Positions 25,698 to 35,470 of a stretch of DNA of 64,000 bases are shown one piece after another. The position numbers were made by a program, and so were the translations under genes. Origin of the DNA: Nocardia aurea (GTDB taxonomy: Bacteria > Actinomycetota > Actinomycetes > Mycobacteriales > Mycobacteriaceae); assembly GCF_003123685.1 (NCBI RefSeq), contig NZ_QCYJ01000021.1, positions 310,001 to 374,000 on the forward strand. The letters run 5' to 3'. Below the pieces are notes generated by a model. The model was not told the origin of the DNA, searched no databases, and worked only from the letters and a program-made list of their open reading frames with translations. How positions within the stretch are numbered: the first letter of the stretch is position 1; the number at the start of each line of letters is the position of its first letter.

Positions 25698-26995
25698 AGC
25701 CGCCGCGCGGTCCGGGAATCGGGGACGGTCACGGCCCACAGGTCGTGGTCGGCGCGGCGTCCGGTGACGCCGACGAAATCGTGCAAACGCCCCTCCCACT
25801 CCATGCCCGCGCGTGCGGCCAGCTCGGCGAACTCGATATCGTCGGGTTCGATCTCGGCGGCGACGCGGATCATGCGCAGGACCGTCAGCGCGTATTCCAC
25901 GACGAGCCTGATGGCGATCGTGCGGATCCTGCGTATCGAGGGAGGGGGCAGCGTCGGATCGGTCCACGCGAACAGCCGGGCGTGCCGGTTGAACATATCG
26001 GCCTCGAACAGGCGCACCTCGCCGACGAACGCGCCGTCGTCCTCGATCGCGAGCACCAGGTCGGGCGGGGGAGTGTCGCGCCGGGGCCGCGCCCGCCCGA
26101 AGGTCCATCCCCTCGGACGTCCCGTACCGGCGCCGGCGGGCCGCCACCGGGCCGCCCCGGTGGCGAGATCGGCGTGTTCGGGACTGCGCACCACCAGACC
26201 GGGATGGCGCGGGTCGGTGAGCCGGATGCGCTGCGCGTACCACAGCGGGTCGGCCGAACGCAGAACCCGGCCCGCGTGATACCTGGCGATCGCGACGAGT
26301 ACCTCGGTGTGGCGTGGCGGCCGGATATCCGGCAGTTCCGGTGGCGGCTCGCTGCGCGGCGGCCGTCCGGAGCGGTGCCGGATCCAGTACTCGGTCAGAC
26401 CTTCTCGCGGGGCGGTCCGGTCGGTGATGGCCCACAGTTCGTGATCCTGCGGTGCGCCGCCCGCGTCGAAGTACCTCGCCATGAGCGCTTCGCGGCGGAA
26501 GCCGAGCCGCTGCGCTCCGGCCCCGGTCGCGACATTCGCCGGTGAGATCGGCGCGGTGATCCGCCGTAGACCCGCCGTGCCGAACGCGAAATCCACGATC
26601 AACGCCGTCGCCAGTGCCGCGATGCCGTGGCGCGCCAGTTGCGAGGACATCCAGAGCCCGAGTTCGGCGCTGCCGGAAACGAAATCGATGTGGGCCAGTT
26701 CGACCTGCCCGGCCAGCAGGCCGTCGACCTCGATCACCAGCCCGAGTCTGCGTGCCGCACGCTCGCCCGCTCGGCCCGCGAGATATTCGTGGATCCAGTG
26801 TCGCGGGGTGTGCCGCGCGGGCCAGTCCAGCGGCGAACTCGACCAGAACGGTTCGATCCGGTGACGGTCGTACAGGCGCAATTGCCGCCACCGGGAGTAG
26901 TCATCGATCCGCGGCGGCCGCAGGACGATGGTAGCGCCGTGCAGGGTGACCGGACCGAGCCTGACCCGTGACAGGGTGGTCGGATGGTCGGGCAC
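25667..26995 (-). CDS. Tandem GNAT N-acetyltransferase
   Basis: The 442-residue protein contains two RimJ/RimL-type acetyltransferase domains (about residues 15-190 and 235-425). The first is better conserved, with a GLRRITAPISPAN-type strand-helix near its acetyl-CoA site. The second is more divergent. It may acetylate a protein N-terminus, a sugar or a small molecule. GTG at 26995 follows only 3 bases after the beta-helix lipoprotein stop, so they form an operon. It overlaps the convergent PH-like gene. Confidence 0.8.
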   Translation of the reverse strand: MPDHPTTLSRVRLGPVTLHGATIVLRPPRIDDYSRWRQLRLYDRHRIEPFWSSSPLDWPARHTPRHWIHEYLAGRAGERAARRLGLVIEVDGLLAGQVELAHIDFVSGSAELGLWMSSQLARHGIAALATALIVDFAFGTAGLRRITAPISPANVATGAGAQRLGFRREALMARYFDAGGAPQDHELWAITDRTAPREGLTEYWIRHRSGRPPRSEPPPELPDIRPPRHTEVLVAIARYHAGRVLRSADPLWYAQRIRLTDPRHPGLVVRSPEHADLATGAARWRPAGAGTGRPRGWTFGRARPRRDTPPPDLVLAIEDDGAFVGEVRLFEADMFNRHARLFAWTDPTLPPPSIRRIRTIAIRLVVEYALTVLRMIRVAAEIEPDDIEFAELAARAGMEWEGRLHDFVGVTGRRADHDLWAVTVPDSRTARRLYRTIGAEGR

Positions 26996-26998
26996 GGC

Positions 26999-28360
26999 TC
27001 ACCCCTTGGGTCGCTGGCGTCCCAGCGGGGAGGTGCGGACGGCGCCATCGGTGGAGACGGTCAGCCGCCAGTAGCCGCCGTCGTTGTCCTTGAGCACGAC
27101 CCCGCCTTCGGGCCGGTCGGAAAGCCACGCTCCACTGGATAGTACGGCCGATCGCACATCGCCGTCGGGTCCCTGGGCCTGCATGATGTCGGCGTCGCCG
27201 CGTCCGGCCCTGCCGACGATCGTGCCCTCGAAGCGCGGTGCGCGCATGCTGCCCCGCCCGAGCACGTGCCAGCGGTCGGGGAACTGTCCCGGCGCGAAAT
27301 CCTCTCCGGCACTGGAGATCAGGTTGACGGCCGTGCCCTCGGGGCAGCCCGCCGGATCGATCCGCAGTTCGATCGGAGGCCGTTCCAGATCCGGATCGAA
27401 CACGACGTTGGCGAGGTAGGGCTGACGGCAGTACACCAGGTCGATCGCGACCGAACGGGCCGCGACCTTGCAGTTGACCATGCCGAACTGGGCGGGCCCG
27501 CCGCGCTCGCGGTCGCCGACCGACACCGCGATATCGGCGCCCTCGAACCAGACATTGGTCAACCACCAGTCGTTGGCGGCCCCGTCGATGGCGAGGTGTT
27601 TGTCGGTGGTCTTCGGGTCGTGGTCGGAGACGAATTCGACATTGGTCAGCGCCAGACCCGCGTTGTGATCGTTGCCGGTGCCGAGGACGCCGATGAAATT
27701 GCTGGTGAGTTTGGACGAGGTCACATAGTTCTGGATGCACGAGGTGGTGATGCCGACACCGAAATTGTTGATATCGCAGTTGATGAACGCGGTGCCGCCG
27801 GTGTTGCCCTCGAGCACCACGCCGCGCTGGGCGAGGAACTGCGGGTGATTGCTGCTCAGATGGTTGCCCCGGATCACCACCGCGTCGAAGGAACACCGGA
27901 AACATTCGGTGAGGACGACGGCGGTGGAGCGCGGGCCCGACATGTAGATCCCGAGCCGGGAGAACCGCACCCTGCTGCGATTGCGCAACGAGATCAGCGT
28001 GGTGTCGGTCTCGCAGACCAGCGTCGAGATGTCGGGGCCGTCGCCGAGCACCGTGGCGAAGTCGGGCAGTTCGGGGAAGGACGTCACCCGGTAGTGGCCC
28101 GCGGGCAGGTAGAGCACCGGGGGGCCTTCGGACGCGGCGACCGCGGCGGCGATCGCGGCGGTGTCGTCGGCGAGGCCGTCACCGACGGCGCCGAAATCGC
28201 GCACATTGCGTGCCGCGGGCGCGTCGGTCACCGTGGGGGAGCGGAACTCGGTATCCGGTTGCTCCTGCTCGGCGGTCGCGCACGCGGCCAGTGGCAGCAC
28301 GGCGGCGGCGCCGAGGGAAACGGCCAGCAGTCGTCGTCGACGGATGGCGTCATCGGTCAT
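26999..28360 (-). CDS. Right-handed beta-helix lipoprotein (pectate-lyase-like)
   Basis: The 453-residue product has a twin-arginine-like signal (RRRRLLAVSLGAAA) ending in lipobox LAAC, so it is an exported lipoprotein. NVRDFGAVGDGLADDTAAI at about residues 52-70 is the hallmark start of the pectate-lyase superfamily domain. Repetitive beta-helix rungs follow. This family cuts or binds polysaccharides, or forms surface scaffolds. It is in an operon with the tandem GNAT gene, 3 bases downstream, suggesting work on an acetylated surface glycan. That is an inference. Confidence 0.82.
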   Translation of the reverse strand: MTDDAIRRRRLLAVSLGAAAVLPLAACATAEQEQPDTEFRSPTVTDAPAARNVRDFGAVGDGLADDTAAIAAAVAASEGPPVLYLPAGHYRVTSFPELPDFATVLGDGPDISTLVCETDTTLISLRNRSRVRFSRLGIYMSGPRSTAVVLTECFRCSFDAVVIRGNHLSSNHPQFLAQRGVVLEGNTGGTAFINCDINNFGVGITTSCIQNYVTSSKLTSNFIGVLGTGNDHNAGLALTNVEFVSDHDPKTTDKHLAIDGAANDWWLTNVWFEGADIAVSVGDRERGGPAQFGMVNCKVAARSVAIDLVYCRQPYLANVVFDPDLERPPIELRIDPAGCPEGTAVNLISSAGEDFAPGQFPDRWHVLGRGSMRAPRFEGTIVGRAGRGDADIMQAQGPDGDVRSAVLSSGAWLSDRPEGGVVLKDNDGGYWRLTVSTDGAVRTSPLGRQRPKG

Positions 28361-28527
28361 TGTGCAGTCTCCCGACCAGTATCGCAGGCCCCTTCCCGGG
28401 TTCCGTACGCTACCGCGTCGATCCGGGCACGCTGCGCGGAGGCCGCGCGGCGCGTGCCTCGTCGACGGTTCGCCCTCACCCGAGAACGCCGTTTCGGACG
28501 TGAAAACCGGGCGAGGGCGTAGCCGGA

Positions 28528-29166
28528 TCAGAGGGTCCAGGGCTTGCCGTAGGTGATCACGGTGTCACCGTCGGCGCTCACGAGCTTGACGAACGGCCGG
28601 ATATTGGTCTGGCCGAGCACGCCGGTGATGGTCGCGTGGAATCCGGACAGCCGGATGAAGCCCTCGGTGCCCGAGACGTCCCCGCCCGCGCATTCGATGG
28701 TCTGGATGCCGGGGCCGAAACCCGCCTCGAGCTGTACGCCCGCCTTCGGGATCAGGCTGTCGATCTTCAGCACGCCGATATCGGCGCCACCGAGATCCAC
28801 ACCGAGGCCGGGGGTGGAGTACTCGAATTTGATCTTTCCGCCCACCGTCGCCGGGTAGCCGACCTGGTAGCCGAAGGTGATGTGGCCCTTCCAGTCCTTC
28901 GCGTCGGGACCGGAGACCTTGAAGCCCGCCGACCCGTTGTGGAACCACTCCCTGGTCAACGGATTGCTGTCGAGCGGCGGCACGGAATCGATCGTGGTGT
29001 CGGCCTGGATCGCCTCGACCGTGCGCTGGGCCCGGTCGACGATGGAACTGCTGTTGTCGACCGCCGCGGCGGCCGATCCGTTTCCGAATGCCAGCCCCGC
29101 GGCGACGATCGAGGCCATGGTCAGAACTCGTACGCTCCGGGATCGGAGCCGGGTGGTTTCCCTCAT
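28528..29166 (-). CDS. MspA family outer-membrane porin
   Basis: MspA-type porins form channels in the mycomembrane for small hydrophilic solutes. The 212-residue product has a signal peptide (MASIVAAGLAFGNGSAAA), then the family's compact beta-rich mature domain with aromatic and glycine-rich strands (REWFHNGSAGFKVSG, YPATVGGKI). ATG at 29166 is used. It lies downstream of no partner. The next gene on the other side is the divergent RmlC-like gene. Confidence 0.88.
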   Translation of the reverse strand: MRETTRLRSRSVRVLTMASIVAAGLAFGNGSAAAAVDNSSSIVDRAQRTVEAIQADTTIDSVPPLDSNPLTREWFHNGSAGFKVSGPDAKDWKGHITFGYQVGYPATVGGKIKFEYSTPGLGVDLGGADIGVLKIDSLIPKAGVQLEAGFGPGIQTIECAGGDVSGTEGFIRLSGFHATITGVLGQTNIRPFVKLVSADGDTVITYGKPWTL

Positions 29167-29368
29167 CAGATTTCTCTCTTTTTCCGGACTGTGTGCTGCG
29201 TCACCATCGGCAAATTCGATGCGGCGCAGCGAGTTCAAACTAGCCGATCGACCCCCGTTCCGGCCGGTCGAGTCCGACAATGACCGCTGGGGGCGCGCGC
29301 TGGGCCGAAGGCCGGTGCGGGACGATTCGGACATAGCGGCACCCGGTCGTTCGTGGCACGATGACGCG

Positions 29369-29977
29369 GTGCGTATCGAGCAGACGGAGCTCGCCGACGT
29401 CCTGCTGCTGATACCGCAGCCATTCAGGGACGATCGGGGCCTGTTCACGAGGACTTTCGACGTGGAGATCTTCGAGGAGTACCTCGGCGTGCCCGGTGCG
29501 GGCGCCGCCTTCCTCCAGGATTCCCAGTCCCGTTCGGGCCGGGGTGTGGTGCGGGGTATGCACGGCAGGCGCGGGCGCGGCGAGGCCAAACTGGTGCGGT
29601 GCGCCCACGGCGCGGTGTTCGACGTGCTGGTCGACATCCGTCCCGGATCGCCGAGTTTCGGTCGGCAGCAGGCGTTCCGTCTCGATGACGCCGAGTTCCA
29701 CCACCTGTACGTGCCGCCGGGGTTCCTGCACGGATTCCAGGCGCTCACCACCACGGCCGACGTGTGCTACCGCATCGATCGGCCGCACGACCCCGCCGAG
29801 GATATCGGCGTCGCCTACGACGATCCGGATCTCGGGATCGAATGGCCGCTGCCGGTCAGCGTCGTCTCGCCGCGCGACGCGTCCGCCGGGAGTTGGGAGC
29901 AGGTGCTGCGGATGGTGTGGCAGGGTCACCGGGGCGCCGACTCCCAGACCATCCACGGCCGCTCGCCGCTGTGGTAG
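29369..29977 (+). CDS. RmlC-like dTDP-4-dehydrorhamnose 3,5-epimerase family protein
   Basis: The 202-residue cupin-fold product matches RmlC epimerases over its length: the substrate strand PQPFRDDRGLFTRTFD, catalytic His in RGMH, the lysine in AKLV, and the C-terminal end DPDLGIEWP. The catalytic tyrosine region usually read as TDxYxP aligns with RPHDP, so the Tyr seems replaced by His. It may be a 3-epimerase or a non-rhamnose sugar enzyme. GTG at 29369 is chosen. Its 3' end overlaps the convergent nucleotidyltransferase by 52 bases. Confidence 0.82.
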   Translation: MRIEQTELADVLLLIPQPFRDDRGLFTRTFDVEIFEEYLGVPGAGAAFLQDSQSRSGRGVVRGMHGRRGRGEAKLVRCAHGAVFDVLVDIRPGSPSFGRQQAFRLDDAEFHHLYVPPGFLHGFQALTTTADVCYRIDRPHDPAEDIGVAYDDPDLGIEWPLPVSVVSPRDASAGSWEQVLRMVWQGHRGADSQTIHGRSPLW

Positions 29978-30708
29978 GCCGCGTCGAGTTCGGCGCGTTC
30001 CTTGAAGGTGTCGGCGGGCTTCCAGAACCCCTGGTGCCGATAGCCGAAGAGTCTGCCCTGCCCGGCGAGCGCGCCGCAGGCGTCGGCGACGAGATCACCG
30101 CCCGGTGGCAGTAGGTCGAAGATCTCGCGGGTGAGGACGAAGTATCCGCCGTTCTCCCACAGCGGCATGCGCGAGATCGGCATGATCTCCTTGACCTCGC
30201 CGGTCGGCGTGAGATCGACGCAGTGGAACGACTGCTGTGGTGGCACCACCAGCATCGACGCGGCCGCGCCGGAGGCGGTGAACTGCTCGATCATGGTGTC
30301 GAGGGGCGCGTCGGTGAGCACGTCGGCGTAGTTGGCCAGGAAGACCTCGTCCGCGCCGAGATGCCCGCGCACCCGGCGCAGTCGCTCCCCGATGGCCGAT
30401 TCGAGTCCGGTGTCGACGAAGGTGATCGACCAGTCGGCGATATCCTCGCTCAGCAGTTCCACCCGGCCGTCGCGCAGCACGAAATCGTTGGAGACCGATT
30501 CCTGGTAGGTGAGGAAGTAGTTCTTCACGTGCGCGGCGCCGTATCCGAGGCACAGGATGAAATCGGTGTGGCCGTAATGCGCGTAGTACCGCATCACATG
30601 CCAGATCAGCGGTCGATTGCCGACCATCTGCATGGGCTTGGGCACCACGTCGTCGGAGCCCTCCCGCATCCGCATGCCGTACCCGCCGCAGAACAGCACG
30701 ACCTTCAT
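29926..30708 (-). CDS. Sugar-phosphate nucleotidyltransferase (glucose-1-phosphate cytidylyltransferase-like)
   Basis: The 260-residue product begins KVVLFCGGYGMRMRE, the nucleotide-binding start of glucose-1-phosphate cytidylyltransferases, followed by PKPMQMVGNRPLIWHVM. It would make a nucleotide-sugar precursor for cell-surface glycans. GGAGG lies 8 bases before the ATG at 30708. It is convergent with the RmlC-like gene and divergent from the sugar transferase. The exact nucleotide and sugar are not settled by sequence. Confidence 0.85.
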   Translation of the reverse strand: MKVVLFCGGYGMRMREGSDDVVPKPMQMVGNRPLIWHVMRYYAHYGHTDFILCLGYGAAHVKNYFLTYQESVSNDFVLRDGRVELLSEDIADWSITFVDTGLESAIGERLRRVRGHLGADEVFLANYADVLTDAPLDTMIEQFTASGAAASMLVVPPQQSFHCVDLTPTGEVKEIMPISRMPLWENGGYFVLTREIFDLLPPGGDLVADACGALAGQGRLFGYRHQGFWKPADTFKERAELDAAYHSGERPWMVWESAPR

Positions 30709-31199
30709 CGGGTTACCTCCCTGTGTCCGATATGTGAATCTACCGCGCCGGAGGGGATTTCGATCGCCCGAAAAGCTGGCGGCTTGCGCACCGCCGCACC
30801 GCCCCGCGCGCGGTGGTTCATAGCGATCCGACATCGCCGACGTCGGGGGGTCGGCCGACGAGGGCGAAATCATCTGTGTGATAGCGGGTTCCGGACTACC
30901 TGCCATCCGGTTCGCCGGGTAGCATCCAGCGGGCTACCGGCGCGGCTTTCGGGGATTCCCCGGGCAGGGGTCGGAGTCCGGTATTGCGCACGGTCGGATC
31001 GGGTGATCTTCATCCACTCCGCTAACCCGTGGAATACTTTGTGCCCCTTGTCATTAGATGTGTGAATCGGAATGTGGTCTGTAACAATCACCTGTCGGGC
31101 GCCGAATGACCGAACACCCCGGGCGCCTCGTGTTTGCCGAGGGGACCGATCGATGTCGATCGGGGGCGACGATTCTCTCCCAGGGGGAGGTGTGTGTTC
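30709..31199. other. Divergent intergenic region
   Basis: About 490 bases between the nucleotidyltransferase and the sugar transferase. The middle (31015-31090) is relatively AT-rich and probably holds promoters. No gene is visible. Confidence 0.45.
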
Positions 31200-32714
31200 A
31201 TGAGCTTCGAGCTCTCCGAGGGCGACGACCTCGATGTGCCGGTGTCCGCCGCTGTGTCGCCGCGATCGGACCGGGAACGCTGGCAAGCCGACTATGTGAG
31301 GCGCTTGGAAGCGACCGATTTCGCGGTGATCGTTGCGGCGGTGATCCTGGCGCAGGTCATCCGGTTCGGCGGTCCGGTGGCGCCACCGCTGGCGTGGACA
31401 CTGCCGTACGAGGTGGGATACACCGTCGTCTCCGCGGTGCTCGCGGTGAGCTGGATGGGTTTCCTCGTCGCGTGCAACACCCGGTCACCGCAGGTGATCG
31501 GCAGCGGGACCGAGGAGTATCGGCGGCTCGTCTCGGCGACGCTGCGGCTGTTCGGCGTGCTCGCGATCATCTCGCTGATCTTCCAGATCGAGTTCGCGCG
31601 CGGATACCTCGCGATCGCGCTGCCGCTGGGCCTGCTCGGACTGATGTTCAGCAGACTCGCCTGGCGGCTGCGGATCCGGGCGCGGCGGCGCGGTCGCGGC
31701 GACTACCTGACCTCGGTTCTCGTGGTCGGGCCGCCGGAAGCGGCCCAGGCGATGGCCACGGCGTTCTCCCGCGATCTCGCGACCGGATACAAGGTGGTCG
31801 GCGTCTGTGTGCCGGACGGGATACCCGGCAGCGTCGGATTCGGGCTGCACGCCACCGATCGGACCGTCTCGGTGGTCGGTGACGACCGCTCGGTGGTCGA
31901 CGCGGTGCGTCGCAGTGGCGCCGATACCGTCGCGGTAACCGCCACCGACTACCTGGGGCCCGTCGAACTGCGCCGGATGGCCTGGGAACTCGATCCACTC
32001 GGGGTGGAACTCGTGGTCGCTCCGGGCGTGGTCGACATCTCCGGGGCCAGGCTCACCAATCGACTCGTGGCGGGTATGCCGATGCTGCACATCGCCAAGC
32101 CCAGGTACGACCGCGCGAAATCGACCGGCAAGGCGGTTTTCGACCTCGGCTTCTCGGCGGCCGTCCTCCTCGCGATCCTGCCCGTGCTCCTCGTCATCGC
32201 GGTAGCGGTCAAGGCGACCAGTGCCGGTCCGGTGTTCTACCTGTCGGAGCGGATCGGTCGTGGCGGCACACCTTTCCGCATGATCAAATTCCGCAGCATG
32301 TACATCGGCGCCGATCGCGACGTGGTCGATCTGATCGAGCACAACGGCGGCAATCCGGTGTTCTTCAAGTTGAAGCAGGATCCGCGCGTCACCCCGGTCG
32401 GACGCTTCCTGCGCAAATTCAGCCTGGACGAACTGCCGCAATTCCTCAACGTCCTGCGCGGTGAGATGAGCGTTGTCGGCCCGCGTCCCCAGGTGCAGCG
32501 CGAGGTCGACTCCTACGACGGGGAGATGCGACGGCGCCTGCTGGTGAAACCGGGCGTCACCGGACTGTGGCAGGTCAGCGGTCGATCCGATCTCTCCGTC
32601 GAGGACGCGGTCCGGCTGGACCTGTCCTACGTCGAGAACTGGTCGATGGTGCTCGATCTGCTGTTGATCGCCAAGACGATCGGCGCGGTCGCGCGCGGCG
32701 AGGGCGCCTACTGA
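31200..32714 (+). CDS. Exopolysaccharide polyprenyl glycosylphosphotransferase
   Basis: The 504-residue membrane enzyme should move a sugar-phosphate to undecaprenyl or polyprenyl phosphate and so start surface polysaccharide synthesis. It has four N-terminal membrane helices (about 35-160), a CoA-binding-like middle, another helix near 310, and the C-terminal sugar-transferase domain with KFRSM, SLDELPQFLNVLRGEMS and KPGVTGLWQVSGRS. GGGGGAGG precedes the ATG at 31200; a GTG at 31194 is in frame. It is followed by a terminator. Confidence 0.92.
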   Translation: MSFELSEGDDLDVPVSAAVSPRSDRERWQADYVRRLEATDFAVIVAAVILAQVIRFGGPVAPPLAWTLPYEVGYTVVSAVLAVSWMGFLVACNTRSPQVIGSGTEEYRRLVSATLRLFGVLAIISLIFQIEFARGYLAIALPLGLLGLMFSRLAWRLRIRARRRGRGDYLTSVLVVGPPEAAQAMATAFSRDLATGYKVVGVCVPDGIPGSVGFGLHATDRTVSVVGDDRSVVDAVRRSGADTVAVTATDYLGPVELRRMAWELDPLGVELVVAPGVVDISGARLTNRLVAGMPMLHIAKPRYDRAKSTGKAVFDLGFSAAVLLAILPVLLVIAVAVKATSAGPVFYLSERIGRGGTPFRMIKFRSMYIGADRDVVDLIEHNGGNPVFFKLKQDPRVTPVGRFLRKFSLDELPQFLNVLRGEMSVVGPRPQVQREVDSYDGEMRRRLLVKPGVTGLWQVSGRSDLSVEDAVRLDLSYVENWSMVLDLLLIAKTIGAVARGEGAY

Positions 32715-32716
32715 AC

Positions 32717-32753
32717 GTCCCTCGCGGAATCGGGACCCGATTCCGCGAGGGAC
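32717..32753. terminator. Bidirectional terminator hairpin
   Basis: Perfect 18-base complementary arms around one base lie between the convergent sugar transferase and acyl-CoA oxidase genes. Confidence 0.75.
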
Positions 32754-32760
32754 CGCGAGT

Positions 32761-34692
32761 TCAGCGTCGGTCGTAGACGCTCGCGTCGTCGAGCATCGCG
32801 GCGCGCAGCATCGATTCGGGGACGCCCATGGCCTCCACCAGGGTGAGCGCGTCGGGGCGCAGCCGGTCGACGAGTTCGTTGACGCCGCGGCGCACCGCCT
32901 TGGCCCGTTCCACCGACATGAACCGGTGCATGATGAACCAGGCCGAGTGCTCCTCCACCAGCGAGTAGACGAACAGATCGCAGACGGCTTCGGCCAGGTG
33001 GCGGGCGTCGTCGTCCTCGATATCGGCGAGGCCGTCGATGAACGCCTCCAGGACCAGGCGGTCGATATGCGCGGTACCGGCGGCCAGGATGTGATCCTGG
33101 GCGTTGTTGAACGCCTCGAACGGGCCGGTCTCCTTCGCCCGCGCGCGCAACCGGTGCGCGGCGGTGCGGACCAGGTAGTCCTCGCGATCGGCGAACAGTT
33201 GCAGCTGAACCGAGCGGCGTGACAGATCACCCTCGTCGACCGATTCGTCGTTGCGGTCGCGCATGGTCTGGATCATCTGGCGCACCCCGGAACGCTTTCG
33301 CACCACGTCACCGGCCATGGTCGCGGCGAAACGGACCCAGCCGAGCGCGTCCAGATCGCGGACCTCGTCGGCGTAGGAGGTGAGCAGCTCCTTGGCGACC
33401 AGCTGGGTGAGCACGACGTTGTCGCCTTCGAAGGTGGTGAACACGTCGGTGTCGGCCTTGAGCGTCACCAGCCGATTCTCGGTGAGGTAGCCCGCGCCAC
33501 CGCAGGCCTCGCGGCATTCCTGGATCGCGCGGGTGGCGTGCCGGGTCTGGGCGACCTTGAGTCCGGCGGCCCGCTTCTCCAGCGACCGCTGCGCCTCGGG
33601 ATCGAGATTCTGTCCGGTCTGGACCAGATGCATGCGCCGCACCAGGTCGTTCTGGGCGAACGCCAGCGCGAACGAGCGCGCGATCAACGGGAACAGCCTG
33701 CGCTGATGGCTGCGGTAGTCCATCAGCAGCGTTTCCTCGCCGGTGTCGGGGTCGGAGAACTGACGCCGCGCGAGCGCGTAGCGCACCGCGATACTCAGCG
33801 CGACCCTGGCGCCCGCCGCCGCCGCGCCGCCGACGCTGACCCGTCCGCGCACCAGCGTGCCGAGTGTGGTGAAGAAGCGTCGGCTCGGATTCTCGATATC
33901 GGAGGTGTAGCTGCCGTCGGGAGCCACGTCGGCGTAGCGGTTGAGCAGGTTCTCTCTCGGCACCCGCACCTGATCGAACACGATGCGCCCGTTGTCGACC
34001 CCGGGTAGACCGCCTTTGAGGCCGTCGTCGTAGGTGGTGACGCCCGGCAGATCCGCGCCCTGCTCGTCCCGGATCGGCACCAGCAGGCAGTGCACACCCT
34101 TGTTCTCACCGGCGGTCACCAGCTGGGCGAAGACCGCCGCCATCCTGGCGTGCTCGGCCGCGCCGCCGATGTAGTCCTTGCGGGCCGACGGCGTGGGGGA
34201 GTGGATGACGAATTCCTCGGTGGCCGGATCGTAGGTCGCGGTGGTCTCGATATTGGCGACATCGCTGCCGTGGCCGGATTCGGTCATCGCGAAACAGCCG
34301 AGCAGGTCGAGGGAGATCAGCCGTTCGATGTACTCCCGGTGCCGTTCGGTGCCGAGATTCTCCACCGCGCCGCCGAACAGGCCCCACTGGACGCCGGCTT
34401 TCACCCACAGTGACAGATCCGCGTAGGCCAGCATCTCCAGTCCGGTCACGGCGGCGCCGGGCTCGCCGGTCCCGCCGTTCTCACGGCGGAATCCGCGCTC
34501 GGCGATGCCCATGGTCGAGATGGTGCGCATCTGCTCGAGTACGCGGGCACGCGCGGCTTTGTAGTCCAGGTGCGGATCACCGGCGAATTCGTCGCCCGCG
34601 AGCTGCTTGCGTGCCTCCTCCCTGACGTCGCCCCAGGGGCCGTCGAGTGCCGCACGAAGGTGATCTGCCGTCGATGAGCTGCCGGTGTCCAT
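32761..34692 (-). CDS. Acyl-CoA oxidase / dehydrogenase family protein
   Basis: The 643-residue length fits acyl-CoA oxidases rather than 380-residue dehydrogenases. The FAD-contact segment FAMTESGHGSDVANIET and the catalytic glutamate in TTFEGDNVVLTQLV are present, and a C-terminal oxidase-like domain follows (about 470-640). It should desaturate acyl-CoA with electron transfer to oxygen or another acceptor in beta-oxidation. ATG at 34692 lies in a divergent region with the TetR efflux operon. Confidence 0.88.
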   Translation of the reverse strand: MDTGSSSTADHLRAALDGPWGDVREEARKQLAGDEFAGDPHLDYKAARARVLEQMRTISTMGIAERGFRRENGGTGEPGAAVTGLEMLAYADLSLWVKAGVQWGLFGGAVENLGTERHREYIERLISLDLLGCFAMTESGHGSDVANIETTATYDPATEEFVIHSPTPSARKDYIGGAAEHARMAAVFAQLVTAGENKGVHCLLVPIRDEQGADLPGVTTYDDGLKGGLPGVDNGRIVFDQVRVPRENLLNRYADVAPDGSYTSDIENPSRRFFTTLGTLVRGRVSVGGAAAAGARVALSIAVRYALARRQFSDPDTGEETLLMDYRSHQRRLFPLIARSFALAFAQNDLVRRMHLVQTGQNLDPEAQRSLEKRAAGLKVAQTRHATRAIQECREACGGAGYLTENRLVTLKADTDVFTTFEGDNVVLTQLVAKELLTSYADEVRDLDALGWVRFAATMAGDVVRKRSGVRQMIQTMRDRNDESVDEGDLSRRSVQLQLFADREDYLVRTAAHRLRARAKETGPFEAFNNAQDHILAAGTAHIDRLVLEAFIDGLADIEDDDARHLAEAVCDLFVYSLVEEHSAWFIMHRFMSVERAKAVRRGVNELVDRLRPDALTLVEAMGVPESMLRAAMLDDASVYDRR

Positions 34693-34849
34693 AACCCGAC
34701 GATAGCCCGCAGGATCGGAGGCAAACCGCCGTCACGACAACTGTGATCCAACTCTTGCCGCCCGACTATACGAGTGTTTAAGATGCTGAACATGCGTTTA
34801 ATCGAGCTCCGGACGCGACGATCCGGTACCGCGACGATCCGCCGATCCG

Positions 34850-35470
34850 ATGACCTCTGACCTGACGACGGCCGCGCGTATCCGTGACGCGGCGATCGAC
34901 GTCTTCGGTGAGAACGGATTCCAGGTCGGCGTCAGGGCGATCGCCGCCGCGGCGGGGGTATCCCCGGGGCTGGTGAACCATCACTTCGGCTCCAAGGACG
35001 GATTGCGCGCGGTCTGCGACGAGAGAATCCTCGAGATCATCAGGGTCGAGAAGGGCAAGGCCATCGCGGCGCCCGGCCCGGCGGGCATGATCAACGCCCT
35101 GGCCGAGATCGAGGTGTACGCCCCCGTCATCGCGTACATGCTGCGCAGTTTCCAGGCGGGCGGGTCGCTGGCCGAATCGCTGCTGGAGCACATGATCGCC
35201 GACGCCGAGAAATACATGCAGGACGCGGTGGAGGCGGGCAAGCTCAAACCGAGTCGAGATCCGGCCGCCCGGGCCCGCTACATCGTGCTCTGCCATGTCG
35301 GAGCCATGAACCTGTATCTGCAACTGCGTGTGCAGCGCGAAGGAAAAATCGACTACCGCAAGGCGATTCGCGATATCGCCGAGGAGACCACCTTCCCGGC
35401 GCTCGAGCTCTACACGCAGGGAATGTTGACCGATTCCACGATGCTCGAAGCACTCGACGAGGAGCGATGA
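34850..35470 (+). CDS. TetR family regulator of the ABC efflux operon
   Basis: The 206-residue TetR protein has a helix-turn-helix at about residues 28-50 ([21 protein letters not shown]). Its stop overlaps the ABC ATPase start. The order TetR, ATPase, permease, together with similarity, matches M. tuberculosis Rv1219c (RaaS), Rv1218c and Rv1217c, a drug-efflux operon repressed by RaaS. Upstream AT-rich TTTAA repeats near 34775-34805 may hold the operator. Regulation of its own operon is inferred. Confidence 0.87.
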   Translation: MTSDLTTAARIRDAAIDVFGENGFQVGVRAIAAAAGVSPGLVNHHFGSKDGLRAVCDERILEIIRVEKGKAIAAPGPAGMINALAEIEVYAPVIAYMLRSFQAGGSLAESLLEHMIADAEKYMQDAVEAGKLKPSRDPAARARYIVLCHVGAMNLYLQLRVQREGKIDYRKAIRDIAEETTFPALELYTQGMLTDSTMLEALDEER

